From: Pristionchus mayeri
Lineage: Eukaryota; Nematoda; Chromadorea; Rhabditida; Neodiplogasteridae
Assembly: GCA_036245805.1 (NCBI GenBank)
Contig: BTRK01000006.1
Span: forward strand, 9,952,365-10,016,364
Reading direction: 5' to 3'
DNA length: 64,000 nt
Positions within the stretch are counted from its first letter, which is position 1. Every line of letters starts with the position of its first letter. The notes under the pieces are model-generated. The model worked only from the letters and a program-made list of their open reading frames with translations. It did no database searches and had not been told where the DNA came from. A program made the translations under genes and the position numbers. Positions 12,231 through 46,015 of this stretch are shown here, piece after piece.

Positions 12231-12304
12231 TGGACGGACTCCCGATTCCGACAGCGTTCTCCTACTGGCTTATTGTGATCTCATCGGTGCACAGGTTCCT
12301 GTAG
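12231..12304 (+). pseudogene. ABC-transporter exon fossil (right arm)
   Basis: Mirror copy of 7591-7664, here on the plus strand, preceded by a CTGCAG acceptor and starting TGGACGG like the true exon at 14344. It ends with TAG and lacks a GT donor. Confidence 0.75.
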
Positions 12305-12422
12305 ATATTCGAAATCTACTTGAATCTTTGCATAACTAGACTAGGGATTTTCTCCCCGATTATTTCACTAGATTATGCCATACAAACGTTCTCTATCGCC
12401 TGTCTGATCGGTGATTGAGCAC

Positions 12423-12563
12423 TAGGGTTCTCTTATTGGAAAATTTATATATCATTTTCATATATGTTTCACGTGCACTATACAGATCATATGTATAGCG
12501 CACTTGAAACAAATATGAAAATGATGCAAGTCATTCCAATAAGATTCCAATAAGAGAACCCTA
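12423..12563. repeat. Palindromic MITE, GGGTTCTCTTATTGGAA family, copy 2
   Basis: Mirror copy, in the right arm, of the element at 7332-7472. It lies between the ABC-exon and GGT-exon fossils. Confidence 0.7.
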
Positions 12564-12624
12564 TTGAGCACTCATAACGAAGAGATGCACTTCTTTATTA
12601 CGAAGTCATTCCTACTCTCCTTAC

Positions 12625-12660
12625 CTCGTGGCCCATCGATCGGAGACTGTTGAGGATGGA
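12625..12660 (-). pseudogene. GGT exon 24 fossil (right arm)
   Basis: Mirror copy of 7235-7270, on the minus strand, with acceptor and donor dinucleotides intact. The order ABC exon (plus) then GGT exon (minus) equals the convergent order of the real genes at 13.6-44 kb. Confidence 0.75.
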
Positions 12661-12915
12661 CTGAAAAGAGATCAAAGGTAATATCATTGTCACATTTGGA
12701 TCCTACATCCGTTAAGGAACTGGACAGTAGAATACCCCTCCTAATAGATCAGAAATATATAGATTCACATGATTCAATGGGTTTCGCCAGATTAATATGA
12801 CGGTGGTTGCTTAAGAATCGAACAACGACCCGAAGGACTTGGCACATCGATTTTTCGAAAACGTGGAAAGGGGTTCTCGAGGGTGCTGATTAGCGTGGTC
12901 AACTTCATTTTGCAC

Positions 12916-13593
12916 ATATATTCCGTACCGGTCACTCAGTATTCAATCAGTATAAACACTTCATGAATAGTGCATTACACAAATTTAACGTGTTTATAAA
13001 TTGTACAATAATGAATTATTTCCTCAGCCCAAGTGCTACTAATTGTCGATGAGTAATTTCGCGCTTGCTGAGATAATTCACGCCTGACTTCACATTTAAA
13101 AGGCGACCTCGATTCAGGAAGTTCAAACCACGAGCGATTGTGCCCCACTTTTTTATATGTTTTTACACTCTGTGTCGCTAGATGATGTTGCGCTGATTTT
13201 AGAGCAATAATAAATGATGAGAGATAGAGTTGATCTGTTTCACTTTCTCTCTCGCTTACTCGTCGCCAACTGTTCCCATCTCATCGTAATTTACCGCACA
13301 GTGCAGCTTAAATTTCGAAATATGCACAGATCAGGATCCGCATTTTTGCATTATTTGTCCGGTAGTGATGATTGAGTGAAAGATTGAAATGGAAATGGAG
13401 AGTCTCTGTGGTATGTAGCGTGTTTACAGCCAGTCTACCTTCGCCGCATCTGCGTCGCCTTCTCTGTAATTATGGCAAGTGAATATGAATGTATTACCAT
13501 CTTCAGAATCACAGAGACGCAAAGCAATCGTTATTGGGATCCCCTTCTAGAGCGATACGCATAATTTCATGTTCTAAATAGGCATCTTTTCAG
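12916..13593. other. Gap between the inverted repeat and the first readable ABC exon
   Basis: Upstream exons of the transporter (the N-terminal TMD0 membrane domain) would be expected here but I find none. The stretch has no open frame with membrane-segment character and no repeat I can name. Confidence 0.45.
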
Positions 13594-14539
13594 GTTTCCC
13601 CGGGAAAACTCGAACTACAAGGAGATACGCGAGGAGGCGGCGAAAGAGAGCCCATGATGAACGGAGCCTCTTCGAATCGATCGGTAAGTAAACGCGCATT
13701 GGAACCGTATTCTGACCTGATCACGGAGTCTTTACAGACCTGGGCTGGTTTTTCGCGCAAGTGCGCGCTCATGGTGCCATATGTGTGGCCGAAAAAGAGG
13801 TAATGAGTATGACATAATGAACTCCATATCAGGCATTCGTTGAGAAACCCGAGGTAAGGGAGAACATGAATCTGCTCGAGAGCACGCTTTCATTGGTCTA
13901 CCGAAGCCATTTTCAGTCTTAATCTTCAGTTGCGTGTGGCTCTTTGCCTTCTCTTGCTGCTGCTCGGACGTCTCATAAACGTCGCGCTGCCGCTTTATAA
14001 TAAGTGGATAGGTGAGTGAGAGGGAGTGAAATGCAAGGGCAGGATAATTCTCGCACGAGGAATACTGATATTTACCCTTTAAAACCCCTCGCACCCCTCC
14101 CCGTAGAAAGCCATGTAGTCTGCCTGCTGCAAAAAGCCGACGTTCATTACAATAAAAACTAGAGAGACAGAATTTAATGTTGTACAGCGAACAAACCAAG
14201 CGATAATATGTTTCCGAATTGAGAATCCGCAGAACCATTCTGAAAGGGTTTAGTGATTGAGTTGTGGTCTTTTTGTGACAAGTGAACGTCAAAAACCAGA
14301 GCCCCGTCTAGTATGGCTGAGACATCGGACCTTACCTTTTCAGTGGACGGTCTCTCGGCGCCAGCGACCTTCTCTTACTGGCTCATCGTGGTCTCATCGG
14401 CACTCAAATTCCTGCAGGTACTCCGAATAGGGATGACTTTGATACAATTGTCTCTCTTCATTATACGTTCTCTCTCGACAATCAGACTACTCCGGTTTCA
14501 TCCAACCATTTGGTGGGGGAACGCGCCAACAACTGCAAC

Positions 14540-14596
14540 TGACAAAAACAAAAACAAAAACAGAAAACAAAAACAACAACAACAACAAAAAACAAT
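14540..14596 (+). repeat. A-rich CAAAAA/CAA simple repeat
   Basis: Short low-complexity tract of ACAAAA and CAA units in an intron of the ABC pseudogene. Confidence 0.7.
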
Positions 14597-16165
14597 TGGT
14601 CAGTGCACGGTTTAGCCAATGGACAGCTGTTTTTGGCCAGTCGTTGACTAGTTAGAGTAGGCGGAGCTTAGACTGGTTGGAAGAAACCAAACTAGGCAGA
14701 AAAAGTGCGGAGTGAACGGAGTCATTTCTTGCGAAGAAATCCCTAGACGATAATATATAGAGATTCAAAGAAATTAAACGGCAAATCGCCTCTTTCTCTG
14801 CATGGCAATGGTGCGATGGGCGGTTTTCTGAACACGATCCGCTCCTACCTCTGGGTTCCAATTCAGCAGTACACGACGAGGGAAATTGAGGTACGGTGAG
14901 CAGATCTCTATTAATTGACCAATGTTTATGGGGGAATGGAGAAGGAGAGAATTAAGCATTGCTTGTCGTTGCTTCACATTCCTAACTTCTCCGATTAGGT
15001 GGAGCTATTCGAGCACCTTCACGCCCTCTCCCTTCGTTGGCATCTATCCAGGAAGACTGGCATGGTGCTGCGAGTGATGGACAGAGGCACGAACAGCATC
15101 AACCAGATACTCAAGTGGGTTGTACTCAAGAGATGACGCGTCATGATTCCCAAAACGGATTTTCGTCATTATTAATTTGTTGCAACTTACTCCACACTTC
15201 ATTGAATGAAGCCGTTTTAACATCCTCTGTAGAAGCACTGAAACATATTTAAGCTTCGAAATTATCTTTGCTGTACGCAAACAAACTCGGAACTTTTTGT
15301 TCTACAACACCGTTCCAACAGTGGTTTCCCAATATTCGATTATTGCTGACTTTGTCGCATGTTCATTGACGCGTTCTCTAATATCATTTTGTAAAATATA
15401 AAAAGTCAAAATTGCACGTAATATATGTTTTTCAATCAATATTTTCTCTCTCCAGTTACCTGCTTTTCAACATCGTTCCCACGATCGTTGACGTCTTCAT
15501 CGCCGTCGTTTTCTTCTTCTCCGCATTCTCTATCTCATTTGGATTCATCGTCCTAACGACGATGATCGCCTACCTGGGTACGGTAGGCACACGAGGAGCA
15601 GGGATCGGAAACTGGCTGTATATTCTAAGCCATATAGACGATACGGTAGCGTCATATTATCTATTTCAGTTTGCACAATTAAAATAACCGAGTGGAGGAC
15701 CAGGTTCCAGCGGAAGATGAACGATAAGGACAATACGGTCTTTGCTATTACGTATTCGAGAAAATGCCATCAATTTAGCTTAGTTATTTGAATGTAATGA
15801 ATGCTGACATGAATGCTGACATGTGAGATATGGAAAGAATTAGAAATGTATTGGTTGATCTTTGATCTCTCAGAGTTCGGCGATGGGCACGGACTCACTT
15901 CTCAACTACGAGACGGTGAAATATTAAGGGAACGAGCAGTTCGAGAGGGACAGATTCAGGGAATCAATAGTGCAATGGGTGGTCGATTTATTGAAACGAG
16001 TTTTTTTCAAAATTCTAATTTTAAATGAGATTCCAACATCAAATTAATGTTCATGATTCGGATTTGAATAAATATTTTAAATGAAACACATAATCATGTA
16101 CTGAGAGTTGAAAATGGGCTTGATTCTATCCCGCCTGAACATCCTAGATTTTCGCTCACTGCTAG

Positions 16166-16294
16166 GGATCTCTTATTGGTAAATTATCGTTTTATTTTCA
16201 GATATGTTTCATGTCCGCTATATAGTCCACATATATAGTGCACGTGAAGCATATCTGAAAGTTATACAAACATTTTCCAATAAGAGAACCCTAC
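16166..16294. repeat. Palindromic MITE, GGGTTCTCTTATTGGAA family, copy 3
   Basis: About 130-bp palindrome ending 9 bases before the acceptor of the ABC exon at 16304. Its position in the intron whose donor is mutated may have contributed to loss of splicing. Confidence 0.65.
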
Positions 16295-16715
16295 TCACTG
16301 CAGGTACCAAGAGGCTGAGAGGAAGAGCTCCGCAGCGCTCTCAGCCCTCGGAATCATCCAGAACTCTATCATCGGAGTAGGCATGGCCATCGGATCGATA
16401 CTCGTCGTATATCTCATCAAGATTCAGGTATACGGTAACTGTAATATTACTGTACGCACCATTCCACCGTTCAGTCAGAGGCTACGGTGCCTCCGCTCTC
16501 GGTCGGTGACTACGTGCTTTTCATGACATACATGCTGCAGCTGTACGCGCCACTCAACTTCTTTGGCACCGTTTACAGGTATGATTTCGAAATTCGGATC
16601 ACCGACTCTCCCACATTACTTCTGAATGATAAGAGTGTATATCACGAATATACCGTTTTTTACCGAACTCCAGTACGTGTTACGAATGTCTTCCCAAGAA
16701 ATGACTCGTTCTGGA

Positions 16716-17222
16716 GGGCGGACAAAAGAGCAACGGATCACCGTTCGCTGGATAATCGAAGTAGGAACTTGGGAGTTGTTGCATTGTTATTAGTATGTCC
16801 CACACAAAAACATTATGTTTAGATCCTCTACCTAGGCGATCATGAGTTTCACTCCTCCGTTCATGGTCTGAAATTGCGAATTTGGGTGGAAATTTATGGT
16901 TAGATAAACCCCAATTGCCGTAACCAATCGATACCCATGATACTCGGTTACAGTGGTTACCGGGGCACTGTAATATTGGGTGGTTACGTTATTTGTAGTT
17001 TATCTACCCCTGAGTTTCCACCAAAATTGGCAATTTTAGACCATGAATCCTTATACATAGGTGTGGAGTGAAACTTACTATCGCCTAGGTAGAGGATCTA
17101 AACAGAATGGCATAGTGGAGCGCATACTAGTAACAATGCAGCAACTCCCAAGTTCCTACTTCGACTCTCCAGCGAATGGTGATCCGTTGCTCTTTTGTCC
17201 GTTGCTCTTTTGTCTCCCCCCA
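16716..17222. mobile_element. Foldback element with GGGCGGACAAAAG ends, uninterrupted copy
   Basis: About 500 bp, inverted-repeat throughout, with GGACAAAAGAGCAACGGATC at the left end and its complement on the right. A related copy at 31662-33457 carries a mariner in its centre; this copy shows the pre-insertion state. It occupies an ABC intron. Confidence 0.7.
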
Positions 17223-18349
17223 CCTCGTTCTACGTACACTTTATGGTACGTGTAAAATATTGTTCCGAAGCCATCGACCTATAGGACAGACCACAAGAGA
17301 AACAGGACGTTTAGATTCAATTTTAGAGTGATTCAGAAGTCGTTCATCGACATGGAGCAGATGTTCGATCTGATGGCTGAGGATGTGGATGTGAGCAATT
17401 ATGTTGTGCTTTTTAAATAAATTGTGTTGACCTTTCGAATAGGTTTCGCGTAGGTTAAGTAACTGATCAGTGCTTACTTATTTAGTTGGTACATGGGAAA
17501 GAGATGTACAATTGATCGTTGATATCATGACAGTAGAGCTGGGCAAACGGTTTTTTCCCGGTATTTTCCTCTCATTTTTGTCATTACGATATATCGAAAT
17601 CGTCGCATTTTGTTTCAATAGAATATTTTGAGTTGAGTTTCAATAATCATTTAAAAGTTGTTTCCGATATTATCGACAATGCAATGTTTTCGATATATAG
17701 CATAGATAATGGCTCCATTCCGATACATCGGATATCGTTCGCACATCCCTACTTGACAGGTCAAGGACGCGCCAGATGCAGCTGAGTATCGGCTGAGTGA
17801 TGGAAGAATCGACGTGCGCGATCTCTCCTTCGAGTACCACGCAGGGAAGCAGGTACCGTATTGCTTAGCGCTGACTTTATTGATTTGTTCGTTGTTTTTT
17901 ATACTTTGTGTTTTCGCAATGAAAAGGCAAGGATTTTAGCATAGAAAGATAGCGGATTTTCAGAGAATTGTAAAGAAATGAAAGTGATATGCCTGTATAT
18001 TTTTGGTGAGCTCTGGGGGGAAGAGAACAGAGAGACGAAGTGGTGTAGTGGTCTATGGCGCGCCCTCCCGCTCCATCCCACCCGTGCTCGGCTCCCGGTC
18101 GCGACACCGTCTCTGGGGTATTGGGGCAATCAAAAGCACTTCGTCGTAGGTGCTGGAGCGCGTCTCATTCTCCGTCTCCAGCGGCGAGACAGTGGCCATC
18201 GTGGGCACCTCTGGCTCGGGCAAATCGACGATAGTCCGACTGCTCTTCCGACTATTTGAGGCAGGATCGGGTAAGCATTTTTTATGTTTTATTTTAATGA
18301 GTATAAATCACATTCAAAAATGTACGAAAGTTCCTCTAAATATGAAATA

Positions 18350-19237
18350 TTAGGTTGATGCAAAAGTTTCTTTCTTTTTTCTGAAAGGAACATTTTAGCT
18401 TCCCCAGTTCTTTCCATTTGACCAATCAACTAATAACTTTTCACTGTTGATACCGGCATTAGTCCACTCTATAACGGGCACTATGTTGAACCGATTTGAT
18501 CGGCGAGAATAGGACAGCTTAATTGGGAAGTAATCAAACCAGGTCTATAATACCGACTTTTCAATCGCCCGAAGCTCCGAGGAGGAAAGTGCTGGGGCTA
18601 AATTTGACATGTTATTGTGGAGTACTATGTTTCGGTATGTAGTATGACACGACAATAGTATTCTGCAACGAATATCATTTTTGAAACATTTGAAACCCAA
18701 ATATAGAAATAGACTGTTTCAAAATTTTGGAATTTCAATTAATGAGCACTGTATTCTTGCGCGAAGATGAAGAGGGATAAATTGCGATTTATTCTGAAGT
18801 ACCTACCTGTGCAAGCGTGCATGCATAATTAGGAAAGGATTCGCCCAGCGGTTCATGAGCTGCATTTTTTGAAACTATGATTTTGCGACGCTGGAACATT
18901 TTTTGATGTCCGTTGTTTCCGACGCACATTCGAATGCGGATTTATCGTGTTCAAGAATCAACTCTTGTCCTAGCGCTTTTTTAATTCGCAGATCAAGTAC
19001 ATCACTATTATAAGAAAATCAGGACCGAAACAAAAACGTTAAAAAATTGCAGTTTTCCTATGTTTCGTTTCGAAAATTTACCAGCATCTTTATGCGATAC
19101 GTAGATTGAAAGCAAACATACGAAAGCAATCTACTATCACGGCCATAACATATTTTTTTTAGGAAATCGTGAACGCCTACGCATGCCAGCAGAAATTTGA
19201 AAAATAAAAAAAGAAAGAAACTTTTGCATCAACCTGA
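18350..19237. mobile_element. Mariner-type TIR element, 888 bp, non-autonomous
   Basis: TA-flanked ends TTAGGTTGATGCAAAAGTTT and its complement. No transposase motifs on either strand. Lies in the ABC intron between the Walker A exon and the Q-loop exon. Confidence 0.65.
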
Positions 19238-20371
19238 TACATTAGAGCAAAGGGAGGAAAGATCCCTCGAATCCCTTGTTTGCTGAACAATGTTTTTATT
19301 CTTTCCCGCACCGCACAACGTTAACGCCGTCCGAAAAATATGCGATGTTATTGATCATTCCTGAAAACAATTAAAATAGCTCACTACCCTGGCCGAAAAG
19401 GCAGATTTTAGCTTCTGAATTTTCAAGTTCAATTCAAATGGAATAAATCATTTAAAGTTCTTACGAACTTTAATACGTGTCTCTACCATTTTTGGCGCGT
19501 TGCGATTGTTGTAATTTGCATAATGATTATTTTAATCTTCGATCTCTTGCAGGCTCGATTGAGTACGATGGTTCCGAATTCCGCAATCTGCGCATGGCTT
19601 CACTTCGTAAACAGATCGGGATCGTGCCCCAGGACGCCGTACTCTTCAATGACACGATACGGTAAGCGAGTAGATTATCGATTTGGTGATTTGTGATTGT
19701 GGTGCATCATTATAGTGGATAGAGACTCGATCGGATTACAGTCCAAGCAAGGAACTTGAGTTATGGAGGTGGTGAAACATATCAACATCTGATTGACAAT
19801 TTTTTTGCGCCGCCTATCATACTATAGGGTTGGTATGTTTGTTGAATCTTCAATGAATCCCAATTTAGTTTATTACATCATTCGAAGGGGTTAACATCCG
19901 AGAATCACTGATAAATAACTGAGTTGTCAGGTAGCTCTCGCCAGATTTGCAGACATTTCTCCTTTAAGTTACAACATCCGCTTTGGTCGTCTCTCCGCGA
20001 GCGACGTGGAGGAAGCAGCGAAGTCCGCTATGATCCATGACAAGATACTGTCTCTGCCCAATGGCATGTCACTTTCTCTCTCTCCTTTCTACCATCAACC
20101 TCCTCAACAACGTTTCACGGGTTTTCATCACCATTTAATTATTCCCATAAAATAAATACATGAAATCGTCTTATATTCTTATCCAAACATTAAATATTCC
20201 AGTAGGATAGCTTTGCGCTGAGCCGTTCGAACAAATCGACAATGCCTTCTAGGTTACGACACAGTAGTGGGCTAGCGCGGGCTCAAGTTGTCTGGTGGGG
20301 AGAAGCAGAGGGTGGCGATAGCGAGAACGATACTCAAGCAGCCGCAGTTCGTCTTCCTCGATGAGGTCAGA

Positions 20372-20517
20372 CTTAGCGTTCCCTTATTGGAATCTTATTG
20401 GAATGAATTGCATCATTTTCATATATGTTTCACGTGCACTATATAGATCATATGTGTAGCGCGAAACATATATGAAAATAATGCAATTCATTCCAATAAG
20501 ATTCCGATAAGAGAACT
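20372..20517. repeat. Palindromic MITE, GGGTTCTCTTATTGGAA family, copy 4
   Basis: Palindrome with CCTTATTGGAATCTTATTGG and its complement, 7 bases after the signature-motif exon of the ABC pseudogene. Confidence 0.65.
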
Positions 20518-21315
20518 AAAGAGTTGAACTAACGGAGATCTTAGAAAAATGAGAGATTGCTGAAAATGAGAAGAGTTCGTTTCATTTCCCTCACATAACT
20601 TCGGCCTCCACTTAGTGACGCAGTTGACGGTGGAATTGGGACAGTATCAGGCTGAAAACAACAAAGGGATTAGTCCCAATTATCTTAGCATCCTTGTATA
20701 TTAACATATTTTGATAAGGAGTTCCCACATGAAATACTTGTCCTGATTCAGGCCACATCGGCGCTCGACACTCACACCGAGCGCGCCATTCAGGCGTGTC
20801 TGGAGGGTGCGTTAACCGTAGGCTACCGTACCCGTAATAATTGTCGGCCACAGCCGAGTTGTTACCTTTATTTTTTCATCGCATACCGTAATCTTCCCTG
20901 ATTCAGGGTTGTGTGCCTCGCGCACTACGGTAGTCGTAGCGCATCGACTCTCGACGATCGTGCGAGCAACGCAGATTCTCGTACTGGACAAGGGAAGTAT
21001 TGCGGAGAGAGGAACGTGAGTTTGGAGTCTGATCTTTGTAGCATAATCTATACTCTTTTTAATCTATACTCTATTTTGATGTATGGTCGCTCTGCAGCCA
21101 TCGTCAACTACTCGAGGGAGACGGAATCTACGCGCGTATGTGGGCATCGCAGATGGTCGAATCCAAGGAATCCCCCGAGATCCATGCTTCCTCCAAAGTT
21201 GGATCATAGTGTGGTCCATTATCGTGCACAAATCGCGAGGCTCTTGTTCCCATTATGATAAAGATCGAGATATCTTTCCCACGTAAAATCTGTTAATGCG
21301 AGATCTCGAGTATCG

Positions 21316-21321
21316 AATAAA
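21316..21321 (+). terminator. Polyadenylation signal of the ABC pseudogene
   Basis: AATAAA about 107 bases after the natural TAG stop at 21207-21209. Position and sequence fit a former 3' end. Confidence 0.45.
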
Positions 21322-21354
21322 TATTGTTATTGCTTTGGCGCTGCCAGAAAGCAG

Positions 21355-22130
21355 ATAAGCATAAGAAGCACGAATTCAGTAAATTGAGATCAAAGATCGG
21401 TTATAAGCGCAGCAATGTTTGAACATAAAAAATATTAAAATAAAAATAGCATTTGCATGGCCAGATTTCAAGTATGATTCACTTCTGTTATAATGGACAG
21501 AGTTGCTCAGTCGAGTGATTATTTCTTCCTGTCCCAGCTCAATACAAATCAATAATCAATAGATATGATCACCTGCTACTCGATGGCCATGCAGGTAGGA
21601 TAAGTGATTTCGGTGCATTATCCTGCCCACTGTGTTGTACGGGAAACCGAATGCGTCCAATTCCATGAAGAATTACGGATGGAATTCTTGTCAAAAATGA
21701 ATATCCTTGTTAGTCGCGCCCTTTCTGCAATCCGAGAGCATGCACTATTTAGAGAAATTTTCTAGCAAAGCCACCTCGATAGGGAATACAACAGCTCGAC
21801 CATGTATGAATTCAAGTGATCAAAAATTTCGAAATGTAATCTTTAAATGGAATAAAGTGAACACAGTAGGTAGGATTGCATGTACCAAAATCTGGATGGT
21901 CATCGAGGAGCAGGTGATCATATCGATTGAATATTGATTTGTTTTGAGCTGGGCCGTGCAGAAAAAAATCATTCGACTGCTCAACAGAGGCTCGTTATAA
22001 CCGCAGCGAATCATACTTGAAATCAAGTCATTTCAATCTTAATTTTATATCTTTTATTTTTTGTTAAAACATTGTAGCTCTCTTAAACGATCGTTGATCT
22101 CAATTTTTGGAATTCATGCTTCTTATGCTC
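21355..22130. repeat. Foldback repeat between the convergent ABC and GGT 3' ends
   Basis: Arms about 21355-21600 and 21895-22130 are complementary; both carry GCATAAGAAGCA/TGCTTCTTATGC ends and a TGATTTGTATTGAGCTGGG-like block. No coding frame. It fills nearly all of the 1.08 kb between the two stop codons. Confidence 0.6.
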
Positions 22131-22287
22131 ACATGTACCCAACTACATGCCTAATGATTTGTATCATATTCGAGCTATGGATAGCTGAGAATTATTAGTA
22201 GGTTAAATACTGACACGTGAGAAAGAGTAACCGATCAATCAATTATCAAAGATACATAATTTAGAATCTGTTCAGGAAAATCAGTTC

Positions 22288-44207
<21,920 letters not shown>

Positions 44208-44214
44208 TTCGAAA

Positions 44215-44226
44215 CTAAAAAGATAA
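44215..44226 (-). promoter_or_regulatory. Spliced-leader acceptor of GGT copy A
   Basis: On the minus strand, TATCTTTTTAG precedes TTTCGAA and the ATG at 44207. A strong 3' splice site 7 bases before a start codon that begins the membrane anchor, with no upstream exon found, indicates trans-splicing. Confidence 0.5.
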
Positions 44227-45167
44227 GTAATTACTACATTATTTAGTACAAGTTTTAATGTACGAAAGTTAGAACAATGGCATGTCAGAACTGAAGAAAA
44301 GAAACAATACTGAGAACAAAGATAAGAATATTAAGGATACTGTTCGAAATCGAATGAAAACTTCTTCCTAGCACAACAAAGGGAGCAAGAAAGAAAGAAA
44401 GAGATTTATTCAGCGATTCCGCGAAATCACCGGAAGCTAGCACATATAAGGGGCTAGGCGTCAAAATATTTCTGCAATAAAGACAATCTATGGAAATGAC
44501 GTGCGCTCAGACAGTAACGATTGGGGGTGACTAATGCTACAAATGCAAATGAAAGAATATTGATGAAAAATGGGAGGATGAAAAATTACTTGCCCTAATT
44601 TTCCGAGGCGGCGATGTTCTTGAGTTATACTTCCCTCTGTCGACTCCCAATGCTCAGAAGGGTGAAGGTAATTCACAAAACAATAGGGCAACTCGAAACA
44701 ACGATATACTTTTCGAATGAAGCTCCCAATAATGGAGTGATCACTCTCGGTAGTGCTTCTCCAATTCTCCAGCTCATTGTTAATTCGTCTTATTGACAGC
44801 AGGATTTACGCCAATAAACCTCGAAAAGGCCGTGTCTGTACAAATGTATTTGAAGCGTGCACGAGGTTTAGTGATCAGATCAATTCCCTTACTTCGTACA
44901 AAGCTCGCGCTAAATATGTTTTCCTCTCTGTTTGTTTGCCCAGGTACTCCATCTAAGGAGTGTGAACAGGCTACTGCATTGCCCTCCCGACTGTCAGCAA
45001 AGCGAGAGAGTGTGGGAAATGAAGAGAGCGACATCCTTCTGACTATCTCTTCCTCTTTTACCGGGCTCTCTCGTCGGTTAAACAGAGCGAGAGAGTGTGC
45101 AAAATGGAAAGAGTGTGATGATTGTTCGTGGGAAGCAGGTAGAAAGTGTGTGAGTGGGCAGTGAGGC

Positions 45168-46015
45168 CTCTCCAATTACAGTTGGCCATTCTTTGTGGAG
45201 AGATAAACTTGAACGTACATTTGTGACTCCATGAGACCATTGGCAATGCAATAGGCCACAACAGAAGACGTTAAAATAATTTAGCTACAATCAATATTGT
45301 GTTTCACGTAATAGGTATAGGCGGGTATGGACGGTTCGAGTGATGTTTTCTTCTTCGTCTTACCACATTTAAAAAGTGTGAGAGCTCGAATTACAGTTGG
45401 CCATTCTTCGTGGAGAGGCAAACTTGGACATACACTTTTGACTCCATGAGCCCATTGGTAATAGCCACAGCACTTGAAGTTAAAGTAGTTTATCCGTAAC
45501 CAAGGCAATATTGTGTTTCACGTTGCAAGTATAGACGAGTGTGAACGATTCCAGTGATGCTTTCGCCTTCGTCGTGATAACAAAAAAACATAAATAGTCT
45601 AAACTAGAGAGAAACTTGACATACCCTTTTGAATCCAAGAGCAATATCCCATTGGCGATAACTCACAACACTTGAGGAGTGAGACAACTCAATGATATAT
45701 TTGCGATTCTTTATTTCTTCAACGATCAATGAAATATTGTGTTTCACGTAATAGACTTAGGCGAGTGTGAGCGGTTCCATTGATGTTTTCGGTGTCGCCT
45801 TTTCAACAAAAAAATAATGTGATCAGATGCAAGCAGCTACAAAGTGAGAGAGCTTCTCCAATTACATCCGGCTAGTCTTCAGGAGAGGCAAACTTGGACA
45901 TACACAATTGCTTCCAATAGCTGATGGCGATCGGCCACTACACTCGAAGTGAAATAAATTTATCCACAGCCAAGGAAAAGTTGCGTTTCACATGGTAGGT
46001 ATATGCGTCTGCGGA
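45168..46015. repeat. Four degenerate tandem repeats of about 190-280 bp
   Basis: Shared words, for example GAGGCAAACTTGGACATACA and AATATTGTGTTTCACGT, recur near 45201, 45416, 45608 and 45889 with irregular spacing. On the minus strand copies 1 and 2 share a translated pattern (a QW-A/S-HGV core then SLSLHKEWPTVI or SLPLHEEWPTVI). It may be a decayed exon-like repeat or chance. Confidence 0.55.

Larger units (their letters stand above)
6980..12915. repeat. 5.9-kb inverted repeat carrying fossil ABC and GGT exons
   Basis: The left arm, 6980-8710, is the reverse complement of the right arm, 11580-12915. Identity is very high by eye over about 1.33 kb; the left arm is longer only because of an insertion at 8168-8589. 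Both arms hold a copy of one GGT exon, one ABC-transporter exon and a 140-bp MITE. The interior, 8711-11579, contains a mariner-type TIR element, a dispersed repeat and unassigned sequence. The high arm identity argues for recent duplication or gene conversion. Confidence 0.75.
13594..21209 (+). pseudogene. hmt-1: ABCB6/HMT-1-type half ABC transporter, 5'-truncated pseudogene
   Basis: Twenty exons sum to 638 codons: 13594-13683, 13738-13799, 13917-14011, 14344-14417, 14804-14890, 14999-15114, 15456-15577, 15670-15737, 15874-15974, 16304-16427, 16475-16578, 17327-17390, 17760-17852, 18150-18270, 19553-19661, 19969-20063, 20253-20365, 20752-20806, 20907-21015, 21098-21209. The transmembrane domain is followed by Walker A (GTSGSGKST), Q-loop (VPQDAVLFND), signature LSGGEKQR, the FLDE Walker B end and the AHRLST H-loop. 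LSLRWHL and VGDYVLF segments match ABCB6/HMT-1, exporters linked to phytochelatin or glutathione metals and haem, rather than ABCB7. Breaks: acceptor before 14804 reads AT; TAA at 15925-15927 where Tyr is expected; donor after 15974 reads AT; GC donor after 20063; TAG at 20273-20275 just before [12 protein letters not shown]. The N-terminal TMD0 domain is absent. It converges on the minus-strand GGT gene. Confidence 0.85.

Noticed and set aside
13732..14292. 186-codon open frame on the minus strand
   Set aside because: It is antisense to three exons of the ABC pseudogene and has no domain; the sense exons explain the open frame.
18150..18353. Open frame reading through the Walker A exon into the intron
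   Set aside because: A GTAAGC donor at 18271 and the matching acceptor at 19552 place the exon end inside the frame; the tail is intron.
15925..20275. Stop-codon readth­rough or recoding in the ABC transporter
   Set aside because: Two different stops (TAA and TAG) plus destroyed acceptor and donor sites in the same gene are better explained by pseudogenisation.
44780..45175. Overlapping 131- and 123-codon frames on opposite strands
   Set aside because: No splice-supported homologue, no domain, and both strands open equally; no evidence for coding.
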